Source of the DNA: JAJPXC01 sp964628905
Lineage (GTDB): Bacteria; Bacteroidota; Bacteroidia; Bacteroidales; Muribaculaceae
DNA: 64,000 nt
Direction of reading: 5' to 3'
NCBI GenBank assembly: GCA_964628905.1
Contig: CAZVNS010000007.1
Span: 10,176 to 74,175, forward strand
The translations under genes and the position numbers were made by a program. The notes under the pieces were generated by a model. The model was not told where the DNA came from and did not search any database. It saw only the letters and a list, made by a program, of their open reading frames with translations. Below are positions 18,177-25,652 of this stretch, piece after piece. Every line of letters begins with the position of its first letter. Position 1 is the stretch's first letter.

Positions 18177-19032
18177 TTACCATAAACCGCTCGCGCCCAT
18201 ACAGGTCGCGCGCCACCTCCACATCGCGCCCCGGCAACACCTGCCCGGCCAGCCTCTTCAACTGCTCTACAAACCGCGGATTTATCTCAAAATACAGCAT
18301 CCCGCCCGATTTCAGCCCATCGGCCGCCCCCTGCATAATCGACCGATAAAACCTCAGCGGGTCATCGTCGGGCACAAACAGCGCCAACCCAGGCTCATGT
18401 TCCAACACCCCAGGCTCCATCCCTCGACGCTCTTCCTCAGCGATGTATGGCGGGTTGCTCACTATGATGTCATACCGCCGGTCAAGGCGCAGACCCAAAG
18501 CATCCCTCAGCTCAAAATCCACATTCACTCGATACCGCGCGGCATTCTCGCGCGCCACCGCCAAAGCTTCCTCACTGATGTCAATCGCCGTGACATCGGC
18601 AAACTTCAGCCTAAGCGCCAGAGCCACAGCGATGCAGCCCGAACCCGTGCACACATCCAGCACCTGCAGATCGCTGCGCCCACCCCACCGGTCAGTGATG
18701 ATGTCGACCAGCTGAGCCGTCTCAGGCCGCGGTATCAGCACGTCCGGCGTCACCCTCAGCTTCAGCCCGCTCCACTCAGCCTCACCTAATATATATTGTA
18801 TAGGCTCATTGTCGAGCAGCCGATAAAGCATCTTATCGAGCTGGCCCGACTGATAGTCGCTCAGCGGCTCGCGGGCATGCAGCGCAAGCTCCACAGGGGA
18901 GAGCCGGGTCACATGCTCCATCGCCATCGAGGCCACAGCGTCAGCCTCCCGGCCATCCATCACAGCAGCCAGCCGCCCCGCCAACTTCCTGCGTCCCTCG
19001 GCCATCGTCAAACCATCAATAACACCGTTCAT
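18169..19032 (-). CDS. prmC: Release factor glutamine methyltransferase PrmC (HemK)
   Basis: A 287-residue SAM-dependent enzyme that methylates the glutamine of the GGQ motif in peptide release factors. The N-terminal helical domain precedes the Rossmann domain with VLDVCTGSGCIAVALAL, AIDISEEAL and the catalytic SNPPYIAEEE. The start at 19032 follows a good promoter; the open frame upstream runs through the tRNA-Pro region antisense and is not coding. Confidence 0.93.
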   Translation of the reverse strand: MNGVIDGLTMAEGRRKLAGRLAAVMDGREADAVASMAMEHVTRLSPVELALHAREPLSDYQSGQLDKMLYRLLDNEPIQYILGEAEWSGLKLRVTPDVLIPRPETAQLVDIITDRWGGRSDLQVLDVCTGSGCIAVALALRLKFADVTAIDISEEALAVARENAARYRVNVDFELRDALGLRLDRRYDIIVSNPPYIAEEERRGMEPGVLEHEPGLALFVPDDDPLRFYRSIMQGAADGLKSGGMLYFEINPRFVEQLKRLAGQVLPGRDVEVARDLYGRERFMVIS

Positions 19033-19067
19033 AGTAATAAAATTTGATAAAATTGCTACATGTACCG

Positions 19068-19075
19068 CAAATATA
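19068..19075 (-). promoter_or_regulatory. Promoter -7 box for prmC
   Basis: The minus strand reads TATATTTG followed by CGG, 36 bp before the prmC start. Confidence 0.55.
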
Positions 19076-19088
19076 ACAAAATAATTTG

Positions 19089-19096
19089 TAATTTTG
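19089..19096 (+). promoter_or_regulatory. Promoter -7 box for tRNA-Pro
   Basis: TAATTTTG followed by TG matches TAnnTTTG, 14 bp before the tRNA-Pro 5' end and divergent from the prmC promoter. Confidence 0.55.
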
Positions 19097-19109
19097 TGCC
19101 GCAAAAGTT

Positions 19110-19184
19110 CGGGGCGTAGCGCAGTCCGGTTAGCGCACCTGCTTTGGGAGCAGGGGGTCGAAGGTTCGAATCCTTTCACCCCGA
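19110..19184 (+). tRNA. tRNA-Pro (UGG)
   Basis: Cloverleaf visible: D-arm GCGC..GCGC, anticodon stem CCTGC/GCAGG with loop TTTGGGA (anticodon UGG), and T-arm GAAGG TTCGAAT CCTTT. The acceptor pairs CGGGGCG with CACCCCG, leaving a C-A mismatch at the 6-67 position. A strong hairpin follows. No CCA is encoded. Confidence 0.93.
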
Positions 19185-19190
19185 CACACA

Positions 19191-19220
19191 CAGAAGCTGC
19201 GGCATCAGCCGCGGCTTCTG
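19191..19220 (+). terminator. Hairpin terminator after tRNA-Pro
   Basis: A 13-bp stem, CAGAAGCTGCGGC / GCCGCGGCTTCTG, with an ATCA loop and one T-G wobble, followed by TCATTT. Confidence 0.75.
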
Positions 19221-19247
19221 TCATTTCACCAGAGCCTATCGCTCCTA

Positions 19248-19370
19248 TTAGAGTAGTATCTTGGCTACATTGTCACCTTGGCGGCGGATGTAGAGATTGC
19301 CACTCACGAGGTTAGTCACACGGATGCCTTGCAAATTACAGTATTCGACAGGATTATTGGTTTTATCAGC
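19248..19370 (-). pseudogene. C-terminal tail fragment of a surface protein
   Basis: The minus strand encodes about 40 residues ending at a stop: ...TNNPVEYCNLQGIRV, then YIRRQGDNVAKILL. This is the same C-terminal tail type found near 46.0 and 51.1 kb. Nothing upstream belongs to it; the frame runs directly into the integrase fragment, so only the last exported-protein domain remains. It resembles the sorting-type tails of secreted Bacteroidota proteins, but the secretion route is inferred. Confidence 0.65.
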
Positions 19371-19725
19371 CCTTAGTCCCCTTGTTCGTCTTGCCGTCGA
19401 TGAACTTCTGAAACCATCGCGTAAACCTCCCCTTCTGCCGCGGGGTACGCTTGAGGCACCTCCCCATCACCATCCCCTTCACTGTCGACAACGGCGTGTT
19501 CGGCTTCCCATCGCGAATAAGCTCTCACTGCATAGCGTCAATCTCCTACTGGTATTGGTACAGCACCGACCTCCTCTTCACATTCTCCGGCATGGGATTG
19601 GCCGACATTGAGTCCTCAAGATCCCGGGGAGACATTTTGATGCCAAAGGAAATTTCGGCCTTCTCCCCATCCTGCGTGAGGCGAAGCCCAAGTGAATTCC
19701 CCTTATCCTCCCTGACTATGAGTTT
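19367..19725 (-). pseudogene. Tyrosine recombinase (integrase) N-terminal fragment with stops
   Basis: Translation gives KLIVREDKGNSLGLRLTQDG..AEISFGIKMSPRDLEDS, then VLYQYQ-stop-EIDAMQ-stop-ELIRDGKPNTPLSTVK, ending FTRWFQKFIDGKTNKGTK. This matches the arm-binding and start of the SAM-like core-binding region of Bacteroidota tyrosine recombinases. Two in-frame stops and loss of the whole catalytic domain (no R-H-R-Y) make it dead. It lies between tRNA-Pro and tRNA-Gly, typical integration targets, and probably marks an element that has been lost. Confidence 0.75.
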
Positions 19726-19775
19726 ATACGAAAATATTTGTATTCTGAATAAAAATTTAATAACTATTCACCCAA

Positions 19776-19795
19776 GGGTAGAAATAGGGTAGAAA
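19776..19795. repeat. Paired GGGTAGAAA direct repeat, 11-bp pitch
   Basis: Two copies of GGGTAGAAA start at 19776 and 19787, one helical turn apart, just upstream of the integrase fragment. They could be leftover arm-type integrase binding sites; this is inference from position and spacing. Confidence 0.4.
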
Positions 19796-19876
19796 AATCT
19801 TGTGCAGAAATGCGCTTTTTTTGTGTGTTTTTGGGCATTTTCTTGTGCAAATCCTTTGGAAAATGACCAAAATAAC

Positions 19877-19933
19877 AAGCCAAACCTCATTCCGTCGCAT
19901 CTTGTAACGCACTGACTTACTGAGGTTTGGCTT
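19877..19933 (-). terminator. Long-loop hairpin after tRNA-Gly
   Basis: AAGCCAAACCTCA and its complement TGAGGTTTGGCTT form a 13-bp stem around a 31-nt loop. On the minus strand it follows tRNA-Gly by 5 bp and is followed by GTTATTTT. Confidence 0.6.
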
Positions 19934-19937
19934 TATG

Positions 19938-20010
19938 AGCGGTAAACGAGGCTCGAACTCGCGACCCTCAGCTTGGGAAGCTGATGCTCTACCAACTGAG
20001 CTATTACCGC
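19938..20010 (-). tRNA. tRNA-Gly (CCC)
   Basis: The minus strand starts GCGGTAATAGCTCAGTTGG. The acceptor stem GCGGTAA/TTACCGC is perfect, and the anticodon stem TCAGC/GCTGA encloses loop TTCCCAA (anticodon CCC). The T-arm has GTTCGAGC. It is 73 nt including a T discriminator, with no CCA encoded. Confidence 0.93.
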
Positions 20011-20028
20011 ATTGGTGGGTTTGCGCTG

Positions 20029-20036
20029 CAAAGATA
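20029..20036 (-). promoter_or_regulatory. Promoter -7 box for tRNA-Gly
   Basis: The minus strand reads TATCTTTG followed by CAGCGC, 18 bp before the tRNA 5' end. Confidence 0.6.
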
Positions 20037-20101
20037 CATCTTTTAGCGCAATCCCACAATAATTTTTTGCTGTGTCGATTTCGTTCGCCACGAGCGGGGC
20101 C

Positions 20102-20980
20102 TTATTGACGGCCGGCGACGGTGACTGAGGGCTCGATCTTGGCGACGAGTCCCTGGAGCACTTTGCCGGGGCCGAGCTCTACGAACTCGGTGGCTCCGTC
20201 GGCCACCATGTTGCGTACGGTCTGTGTCCAGCGCACGGGGGCGGTGAGCTGTGCCACAAGGTTGGCTTTGATTTCGGCGGGGTCGGTGTGGGGCTTGGCG
20301 TCGACGTTCTGGTAGACGGGGCAGATGGGCTCGCTGACTTCGGTGGCTTCGATGGCGGCTGCGAGCTCGGCGCGGGCTGGCTCCATCAGGGGTGAGTGGA
20401 AGGCTCCGCCGACCTTGAGTTTGAGGGCGCGCTTTGCGCCAGCGGCTTTGAGGAGCTCGCAGGCTTTGTCGATGGCGGGCTCTTCGCCTGAAATCACGAT
20501 CTGGCCGGGGCAGTTGTAGTTGGCGCACACTACGACGCCTTCAACTGAGTCAACGATCTCTTCGACGCTCTCATCGGGGAGGGCGAGCACGGCGGCCATT
20601 GTCGAGGGGCGTGCCTCACAGGCTTTCTGCATGGCCTGGGCGCGGGCCGACACCAGGCGCAGGCCGTCGTCGAACGACAGTGCTCCGGCGGCTACGAGGG
20701 CTGAGAATTCGCCCAGCGAGTGTCCGGCCACCATGTCGGGGCGGAATTCGTCGCCGAGGGTTTTGGCCAATATTACTGAGTGGAGGAAGATGGCGGGTTG
20801 GGTCACGCGGGTCTGACGGAGGTCCTCGTCGGTGCCTTCAAACATCATGTCGGTGATGCGGAAGCCGAGTATCTGGTTGGCGCGCTCGAAGAACTCGCGT
20901 GCCTCGGCGTTGTTGTCATAGAGGTCTTTACCCATTCCTACGAATTGGGCTCCCTGACCGGGGAATACAAATGCTTTCAT
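20102..20980 (-). CDS. fabD: Malonyl-CoA:ACP transacylase
   Basis: A 292-residue cytosolic enzyme that loads malonate onto acyl carrier protein for fatty acid synthesis. It begins MKAFVFPGQGAQFVGMGKDLY, has the nucleophile elbow VAGHSLGEFSALVAAG, the QKACEARP arginine region, and GGAFHSPLM with the catalytic histidine. The length is normal. It is transcribed alone, with its own promoter, and no other fab genes are adjacent. Confidence 0.96.
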   Translation of the reverse strand: MKAFVFPGQGAQFVGMGKDLYDNNAEAREFFERANQILGFRITDMMFEGTDEDLRQTRVTQPAIFLHSVILAKTLGDEFRPDMVAGHSLGEFSALVAAGALSFDDGLRLVSARAQAMQKACEARPSTMAAVLALPDESVEEIVDSVEGVVVCANYNCPGQIVISGEEPAIDKACELLKAAGAKRALKLKVGGAFHSPLMEPARAELAAAIEATEVSEPICPVYQNVDAKPHTDPAEIKANLVAQLTAPVRWTQTVRNMVADGATEFVELGPGKVLQGLVAKIEPSVTVAGRQ

Positions 20981-21016
20981 CTTTATAATGATTGGTTGAA
21001 CCTAATTTTCAGGCTG

Positions 21017-21024
21017 CAAAGTTA
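21017..21024 (-). promoter_or_regulatory. Promoter -7 box for fabD
   Basis: The minus strand reads TAACTTTG followed by CAGCC, 37 bp before the fabD start. Confidence 0.6.
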
Positions 21025-21131
21025 CGAATTATTTTTGGATTACGCGCCATCGTGGCGGCGTGTCGCAACCACCTCAAAATATGGTTTATTGTGTGGGGAG
21101 CATTAAAAAATGCTAAATAGTGTGCGGGATG

Positions 21132-21163
21132 TTTGCACAGTACCAAAAAACGCGCTACCTTTG
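21132..21163 (+). promoter_or_regulatory. Full -33/-7 promoter for the ECF sigma gene
   Basis: TTTG at 21132-21135 and TACCTTTG at 21156-21163 are 20 bp apart, a near-ideal Bacteroidota promoter. It implies a 5' leader of about 155 nt before the ATG at 21326. Confidence 0.7.
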
Positions 21164-21325
21164 CAGTCGAAAAGGAATAAGCCGATTATTCACATCCAAC
21201 AAACCAATCCTCCCCGACAGCAACCACACACCGGGGTGACACAACAAACAATATACTAACCACTTATTTAAAACCAATCGCCTATCGCTACACGTCTACT
21301 CTAAACAATTAAAACAGACATAACG
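21164..21325 (+). other. Long 5' leader of the ECF sigma gene
   Basis: About 160 nt, A- and C-rich (for example ACACAACAAACAATATAC), between the promoter and the start codon. It holds no open frame worth calling and no strong hairpin that I can see. A leader this long suggests post-transcriptional control, but nothing in it is recognised. Confidence 0.4.
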
Positions 21326-21916
21326 ATGCAACAAACGACTAAGCTGACCGACGAAATGCTGGTCTCGGCTTATGCCAAAGGCGACAATGATGCTTTCGAC
21401 ACTCTACTCAACCGTCATAAAGACCGAGTATTGTCCTACATTATACATATCGTCAAAAACCGTGATTTGGCCGAAGATATCTTCCAGGAGACCTTCGTCA
21501 AGGCTATCATGACCATTAAGCAAGGACGCTACACCGACACAGGCAAGTTCTCGGCCTGGATCACCCGTATCGCCCACAACCTCATCATCGACCACTACCG
21601 CCAGGAGAAGGCTGAGAACACTGTGTCGGCCGACAACGACGACACCGACCTGCTCAACCGCCGCAACCTGGCTGAGGCCACGATTGAGGACTCGATGGTG
21701 GAGCGCCAGATCCACAAGGATGTGCGCAAGATCATCGGCATCCTCCCCGAGTCGCAGCGCGAAGTGGTGATGATGCGCTACTACAAGGACATGAGCTTCA
21801 AGGAGATAGCAGACGCCACCGGTGTTTCGATCAACACCGCCCTGGGTCGCATGCGCTACGCTATCATCAACATGCGCCGCCTGGCCCAGGAACACAACAT
21901 ATCATTAACACTCTAA
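21326..21916 (+). CDS. ECF-type sigma-70 factor
   Basis: A 196-residue sigma factor of the extracytoplasmic-function type. Sigma region 2 includes LAEDIFQETFVKAI and GKFSAWITRIAHNLIIDHYR; region 4 includes LPESQREVVMMRYYKDMSFKEIADATGVSINTALGR, a clear helix-turn-helix. No anti-sigma gene follows; surE starts 45 bp downstream, so it may not be a FecI-like or classic membrane-signal sigma. Target genes are unknown. Confidence 0.92.
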   Translation: MQQTTKLTDEMLVSAYAKGDNDAFDTLLNRHKDRVLSYIIHIVKNRDLAEDIFQETFVKAIMTIKQGRYTDTGKFSAWITRIAHNLIIDHYRQEKAENTVSADNDDTDLLNRRNLAEATIEDSMVERQIHKDVRKIIGILPESQREVVMMRYYKDMSFKEIADATGVSINTALGRMRYAIINMRRLAQEHNISLTL

Positions 21917-21961
21917 CACCCACGGGAGCGCCACAAGCGCCCCCGCTTCCCATTCATAACC

Positions 21962-22729
21962 ATGTCAGAACGCAAACTCATACTCATATCCAACGACGAC
22001 GGCATCCACACCTCCGGGCTGCATACCCTCGTCGACTGCGTGCGCCATCTGGGCGACGTAATCGTTGCAGCCCCCACGGCTCCCCAGTCGGGCAAGGCTT
22101 CGGCCATCTCAGTGATGGAGCCGCTGCGCATCTATCGCCGCGACGACTACAATGGTGCGCAGATGTACGCCATATCGGGCACACCCGTCGACTGCGTCAA
22201 ACTGGCGATGCACACCGTGGTGCCCCGCCGCCCTGACATGGTGATCGCCGGCATCAACCACGGCAGCAACGCCGGCAACGCCATAATCTATTCCGGCACG
22301 ATGGGCGCCGTGTTCGAGGGGTGCATGGCCGGCATCCCATCCGTGGGCTACTCGCTGCTCGACCACTCTCTCGAGGCTGACCTCAGCGAAACCATCCCCT
22401 ACATCAAGGATATCACCGAGCGCGTGCTTGCCCAGGGCCTTCCTCAGGGGGTATGCCTCAACGTCAACTTCCCTGCCAACGTCAAGATACTCGGTGCCAA
22501 GGTAGCGCGCGCCGCCCTGGGTCACTGGACTGAGGAATATCGCCGCTACGACGACCCTGCGGGCAATCCATTCTACATGCTTACCGGCAACTACGCGTGT
22601 GAGGACCCCGACCCCGAGTCGACCGACATCTACTGGCTCGACCGAGGCTACGCCTCAGTAGTGCCCGCCCGCGCCGACCAGACCGCCACCGACCGGCTCC
22701 CCACCATCACCCAGCTACTGTCGATTTAA
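21962..22729 (+). CDS. surE: 5'/3'-nucleotidase SurE
   Basis: A 255-residue metal-dependent nucleotidase (survival protein E) acting on nucleoside monophosphates. The N-terminus carries the acidic pair in ISNDDGIHTSGLHTL. Further SurE blocks are APTAPQSGKASAIS, SGTPVDCVKLA and IAGINHGSNAGNAIIYSGTM. It lies downstream of the ECF sigma gene on the same strand. Its 3' flank is copy A of the lptB-derived direct repeat, 9 bp away. Confidence 0.96.
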   Translation: MSERKLILISNDDGIHTSGLHTLVDCVRHLGDVIVAAPTAPQSGKASAISVMEPLRIYRRDDYNGAQMYAISGTPVDCVKLAMHTVVPRRPDMVIAGINHGSNAGNAIIYSGTMGAVFEGCMAGIPSVGYSLLDHSLEADLSETIPYIKDITERVLAQGLPQGVCLNVNFPANVKILGAKVARAALGHWTEEYRRYDDPAGNPFYMLTGNYACEDPDPESTDIYWLDRGYASVVPARADQTATDRLPTITQLLSI

Positions 22730-22738
22730 GTCGATTTG

Positions 22739-22845
22739 TTTCGGAAGGAGGTTGGGCGGAGGTTAGTCGAAGTGCTTGCGGCGGAAGACGAAGTTGCGGC
22801 CGAGGTATTTCTCGCGCACCACGGGGTTGGCGGCGAGCTCCTCGG
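22739..22845. repeat. Direct repeat copy A (orphan lptB 3' end), left flank of R-M insert
   Basis: This 107-bp block is identical to 25653-25759 except at two positions (22745 a for g, 22824 g for a), with no gaps. It contains the last 28 codons (including stop) of lptB read on the minus strand, plus about 24 bp beyond the stop, but no lptB body is attached. The copy ends exactly where the methyltransferase stop codon begins. One mismatch changes a Leu codon of lptB to Pro. Confidence 0.95.
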
Positions 22846-24822
22846 CTAATAGTTTGTGATGAGGAGATGAGTTACTTTTTTGTCATTCCTGTTCATGAAA
22901 CTAACTGTATAATTCTTTTCGAACGACCGAATCTGGATACCCGGCTGGTTGTATAATTTAAAGATGAAATCTGTATTCTTTATTATTAGCATCCATTTGG
23001 CTTTGCATTTATTTATCATATATGTGACCAAGCGTTCTTGATCAGCTTTTGTGAATTGGTTTTGAGCGTAGGTGCTGAATTCAGTGTCGTAGGGTGGATC
23101 CAAGAATATGAAGTCATTCTCCCCTGGTTTGGTTACATCGAGGAACTGTTCGAAATCAAGATTATATATTGCCGTTTTGCGTAAATGATTTAACACTGGG
23201 GCCGAACGGTAAAAGTCTAATTTCTTTTTTAAAGTTTTGCTATTGTAAGCTATGCCGCCATAGGGGACATTAAAATCTCCTTTACTGCTATACCTGAACA
23301 TACCACTATATGCATAATTTCTAATAAAAAGAAATAGAGCGCAATGAAGTTTTGAGTTTTCCTTAATCTGAGGATGGTTGTACAGATATCTAAAGTTCAT
23401 GTAGACAGCGCTCTTAATAGCAGTTTCGATATTATCTCTTATGTCAGCCATCGGTAGCGGATGTTTCATAAGCTCAAGCTCCTTCATTCTCACCATCTTT
23501 CTGAAAAGATTTGTATTCATCTCCCTTAACAGAACTGAAGGTAATGGCTGCAGCCATGATGCCAAAGACAGGATACTGGAGGAGTTGGAGATACAGAAAT
23601 CCTCTATCGATATTTTCAATTCGTCTTTTGCAATAGCATTATCTCTGTACTTGCAATATATGTCTATCAGTTCTTCGTGGGCATTGAAGAAGTCATAAGC
23701 CCTAAGCCAAGTAGCATCAATTTGTTCGGCATACTTAAAAAATTCAGGGTCTACCGATGCAATATTCCTGTACAGGGAGATCAACTCGTTGGAGAAATCA
23801 TTGATATAATATTCCTTAGACGGAATGGCCATGAAAACAGAACCACCACCAACGAATGGCTCAAAATACCTGTCAAACTTTGGAAGGTATCTAAATATAT
23901 GGTTCAGCTCTTTTTCCTTTCCTCCCGGCCACTTGATTATGGGTGCGAGCCTAACATTACTGTTTTCAAAATCAGACTTGCGCATTTCATCGGCGAACAT
24001 ATCACCGAGCCCACTAAAAAGGTTATATGATGGTGCGGCTTCACTTACTTGGCCGGCTTCGTTGTCAAATTCGCATGATTTTTCCATCTTAAGTCCTAAA
24101 TTACTTTCTGCAACCGCCTTATCAATTCTTTCCTTTCCCGCACGACAATATATCGGATCAATTTCCACCCCGATATATCTTCTGCCAAGTTCGATGCTTG
24201 CAACTCCGGTAGACCCAACGCCCATAAATGGATCAAACACGATATCTCCCTTATTCGAAGCAATTTCTATCATCCTTTTAAGTATTTTTACTGGCTTCTG
24301 TGATGGATGCTTGGGATCGGTGAGTCTCTCGGGTCGCATGCAAATTGGGCTTTCTAAAAAATTATGCATCTCTGCCTGCGTGGTAAAATTCCATGTGTGT
24401 TTTTTATTCCAACACGTGAATATCATCTCGCAACTATTCAGGAAACCAGCTTTGAATATCTTGGGGGCAGGATTGGTCTTATGCCATATCATGAAATTTG
24501 TTGTATCAAACCTATGGTCTAAACAATTATACCAACGTCCAATCTGATTGTATGAAGTAAAGATAAAGAGATTGCCCGTTGGTTTGAGTATTCTTATAAA
24601 TTCATCAGCCCACTCCTCTGGGTTAAAGTCAACCATATCCCACTCGGCAATGTCATTATTCATTGCTGACCTGCCAGACAACGGGATGTTTCCGGTTGAA
24701 TGTTTTCCCAAATTATACGGTGGATCGGTGAGAATAAAATCAATAGAATTATCCGGGATACGTTTGATTATATCCCTACTATCAGCGTTAATAACACACT
24801 TAATCCAGTTAGGATCCTTCAT
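22846..24822 (-). CDS. Fused double DNA methyltransferase (N4/N6 beta class plus Dam-like alpha class)
   Basis: A 658-residue protein with two complete amino-methyltransferase domains. Residues 1 to about 245 are a beta-class N6_N4 MTase: DPPY at 33-36 comes first, and the SAM motif FDPFMGVGSTG at 196-206 comes last. Residues from about 290 to the end are a Dam-like D12 (alpha-class) MTase: KWPGGK at 297-302, FEPFVGGGSVF at 320-330, and DPPY at 575-578. Each half has both catalytic and SAM motifs, so both are probably active. Two MTase domains on one chain suggest an asymmetric site needing a separate enzyme per strand, or two enzymes for one site as in DpnII-type systems. It overlaps the upstream nuclease gene by ATGA and is visibly AT-rich. 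Confidence 0.92.
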   Translation of the reverse strand: MKDPNWIKCVINADSRDIIKRIPDNSIDFILTDPPYNLGKHSTGNIPLSGRSAMNNDIAEWDMVDFNPEEWADEFIRILKPTGNLFIFTSYNQIGRWYNCLDHRFDTTNFMIWHKTNPAPKIFKAGFLNSCEMIFTCWNKKHTWNFTTQAEMHNFLESPICMRPERLTDPKHPSQKPVKILKRMIEIASNKGDIVFDPFMGVGSTGVASIELGRRYIGVEIDPIYCRAGKERIDKAVAESNLGLKMEKSCEFDNEAGQVSEAAPSYNLFSGLGDMFADEMRKSDFENSNVRLAPIIKWPGGKEKELNHIFRYLPKFDRYFEPFVGGGSVFMAIPSKEYYINDFSNELISLYRNIASVDPEFFKYAEQIDATWLRAYDFFNAHEELIDIYCKYRDNAIAKDELKISIEDFCISNSSSILSLASWLQPLPSVLLREMNTNLFRKMVRMKELELMKHPLPMADIRDNIETAIKSAVYMNFRYLYNHPQIKENSKLHCALFLFIRNYAYSGMFRYSSKGDFNVPYGGIAYNSKTLKKKLDFYRSAPVLNHLRKTAIYNLDFEQFLDVTKPGENDFIFLDPPYDTEFSTYAQNQFTKADQERLVTYMINKCKAKWMLIIKNTDFIFKLYNQPGIQIRSFEKNYTVSFMNRNDKKVTHLLITNY

Positions 24823-25625
24823 GACTCCTTGGGCAAATAGGCTGTTTTAATTTCGTCAAGCGCATCATTAATGAAATGTGCATTTTTTGTGTATTCATCA
24901 ATTACAATTTCGTAACCTCTATCAGATTTGCAAACAAGATTCCAGAAATCGCGGCTAATACACAGTTCTTCGTCACAAAAGAACTGGCGCACACGCCCTT
25001 GCGCCCATGGCCTGCCCTCTCCATATCGATTGTAAGCCGTTGCGAAAAGTATCTTTACATTATCTTCACCGAGCTTATTAGTCAATATGCAGTATTGTTC
25101 AAGCAAAGCCTCCTTCTCGGAGCGCGCTTTCTTATTATCAAGGTCTCCTCCAATCTTCAATTCTATTAAATAATGTATACCTGATTCTCTATCCACTAAA
25201 TAATAGTCACTCTCATGGCGCTTTGTTTCTGCGGTTCCTGTAAGCTTGGTGATACCTTTGTAATCTTTTAAGCTTGGCCTTACACGATTATTACCTCGCT
25301 TATATGACTCCAAAAGCTCGGCGATTTTATCGGTTTGCTCTTTGTAAAGTATGCCCTCTACGTGGCGACTAACGTCATAACTTTTCTCAGCAATCTCAAT
25401 AGCCATCTTCTCTAACATATTACCCAAAGAACTATCCAACGAACGTGCCAAAGCAGAATAATACTGGATTTCAGGGCCTAATGCAGCTATAAACACATTA
25501 TGTATCTTCATATTGATAACCCCTTCAGGATTATCTACCTCTGCCAAATGGCGTTGGGAAAATCCGCAGGCAAAGAATCTTACCGCATATCTGACTATAT
25601 CTCTGATTTCTTGCTCTTTTGCCAT
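24819..25625 (-). CDS. Probable type II restriction endonuclease, PD-(D/E)XK type (TdeIII-like)
   Basis: A 268-residue protein upstream of, and overlapping by 4 bp, the double methyltransferase. A helical N-terminus (ARSLDSSLGNMLEKMAIEIA) precedes a candidate PD-(D/E)XK core: D140 in ESDYYLVD, then E155-x-K157 in HYLIELKIGGD. The later layout TAYNRYGEGRPWAQGRVRQ and DFWNLV resembles, from memory, TdeIII-family nucleases; this is a weak assignment. Its position beside a cognate-looking MTase is the main support. A possible weak promoter, TAACTTTT, lies just upstream; read-through from lptB is also possible. No controller protein gene is present. Confidence 0.72.
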   Translation of the reverse strand: MAKEQEIRDIVRYAVRFFACGFSQRHLAEVDNPEGVINMKIHNVFIAALGPEIQYYSALARSLDSSLGNMLEKMAIEIAEKSYDVSRHVEGILYKEQTDKIAELLESYKRGNNRVRPSLKDYKGITKLTGTAETKRHESDYYLVDRESGIHYLIELKIGGDLDNKKARSEKEALLEQYCILTNKLGEDNVKILFATAYNRYGEGRPWAQGRVRQFFCDEELCISRDFWNLVCKSDRGYEIVIDEYTKNAHFINDALDEIKTAYLPKES

Positions 25626-25652
25626 TACTTCAATAAAAGTTACTTGTTTTTA

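Larger units (their letters stand above)
22846..25652 (-). mobile_element. R-M module inserted with long target duplication
   Basis: About 2.8 kb holding only a predicted nuclease and a double methyltransferase, visibly AT-rich against GC-rich neighbours. It is bounded by the 107-bp direct repeats 22739-22845 and 25653-25759, which derive from the 3' end of lptB. No transposase, integrase or terminal inverted repeats are present. The layout matches the insertion-with-long-target-duplication pattern described for restriction-modification genes in other bacteria. The direct repeat leaves lptB intact on the right. Confidence 0.82.

Noticed and set aside
19757..20059. 100-residue frame across tRNA-Gly
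   Set aside because: About a third of it is the tRNA read as protein; there is no other coding support.
22846..25652. IS element or transposon carrying the R-M genes
   Set aside because: No transposase, no terminal inverted repeats, and a 107-bp duplication is far longer than usual transposon target duplications.
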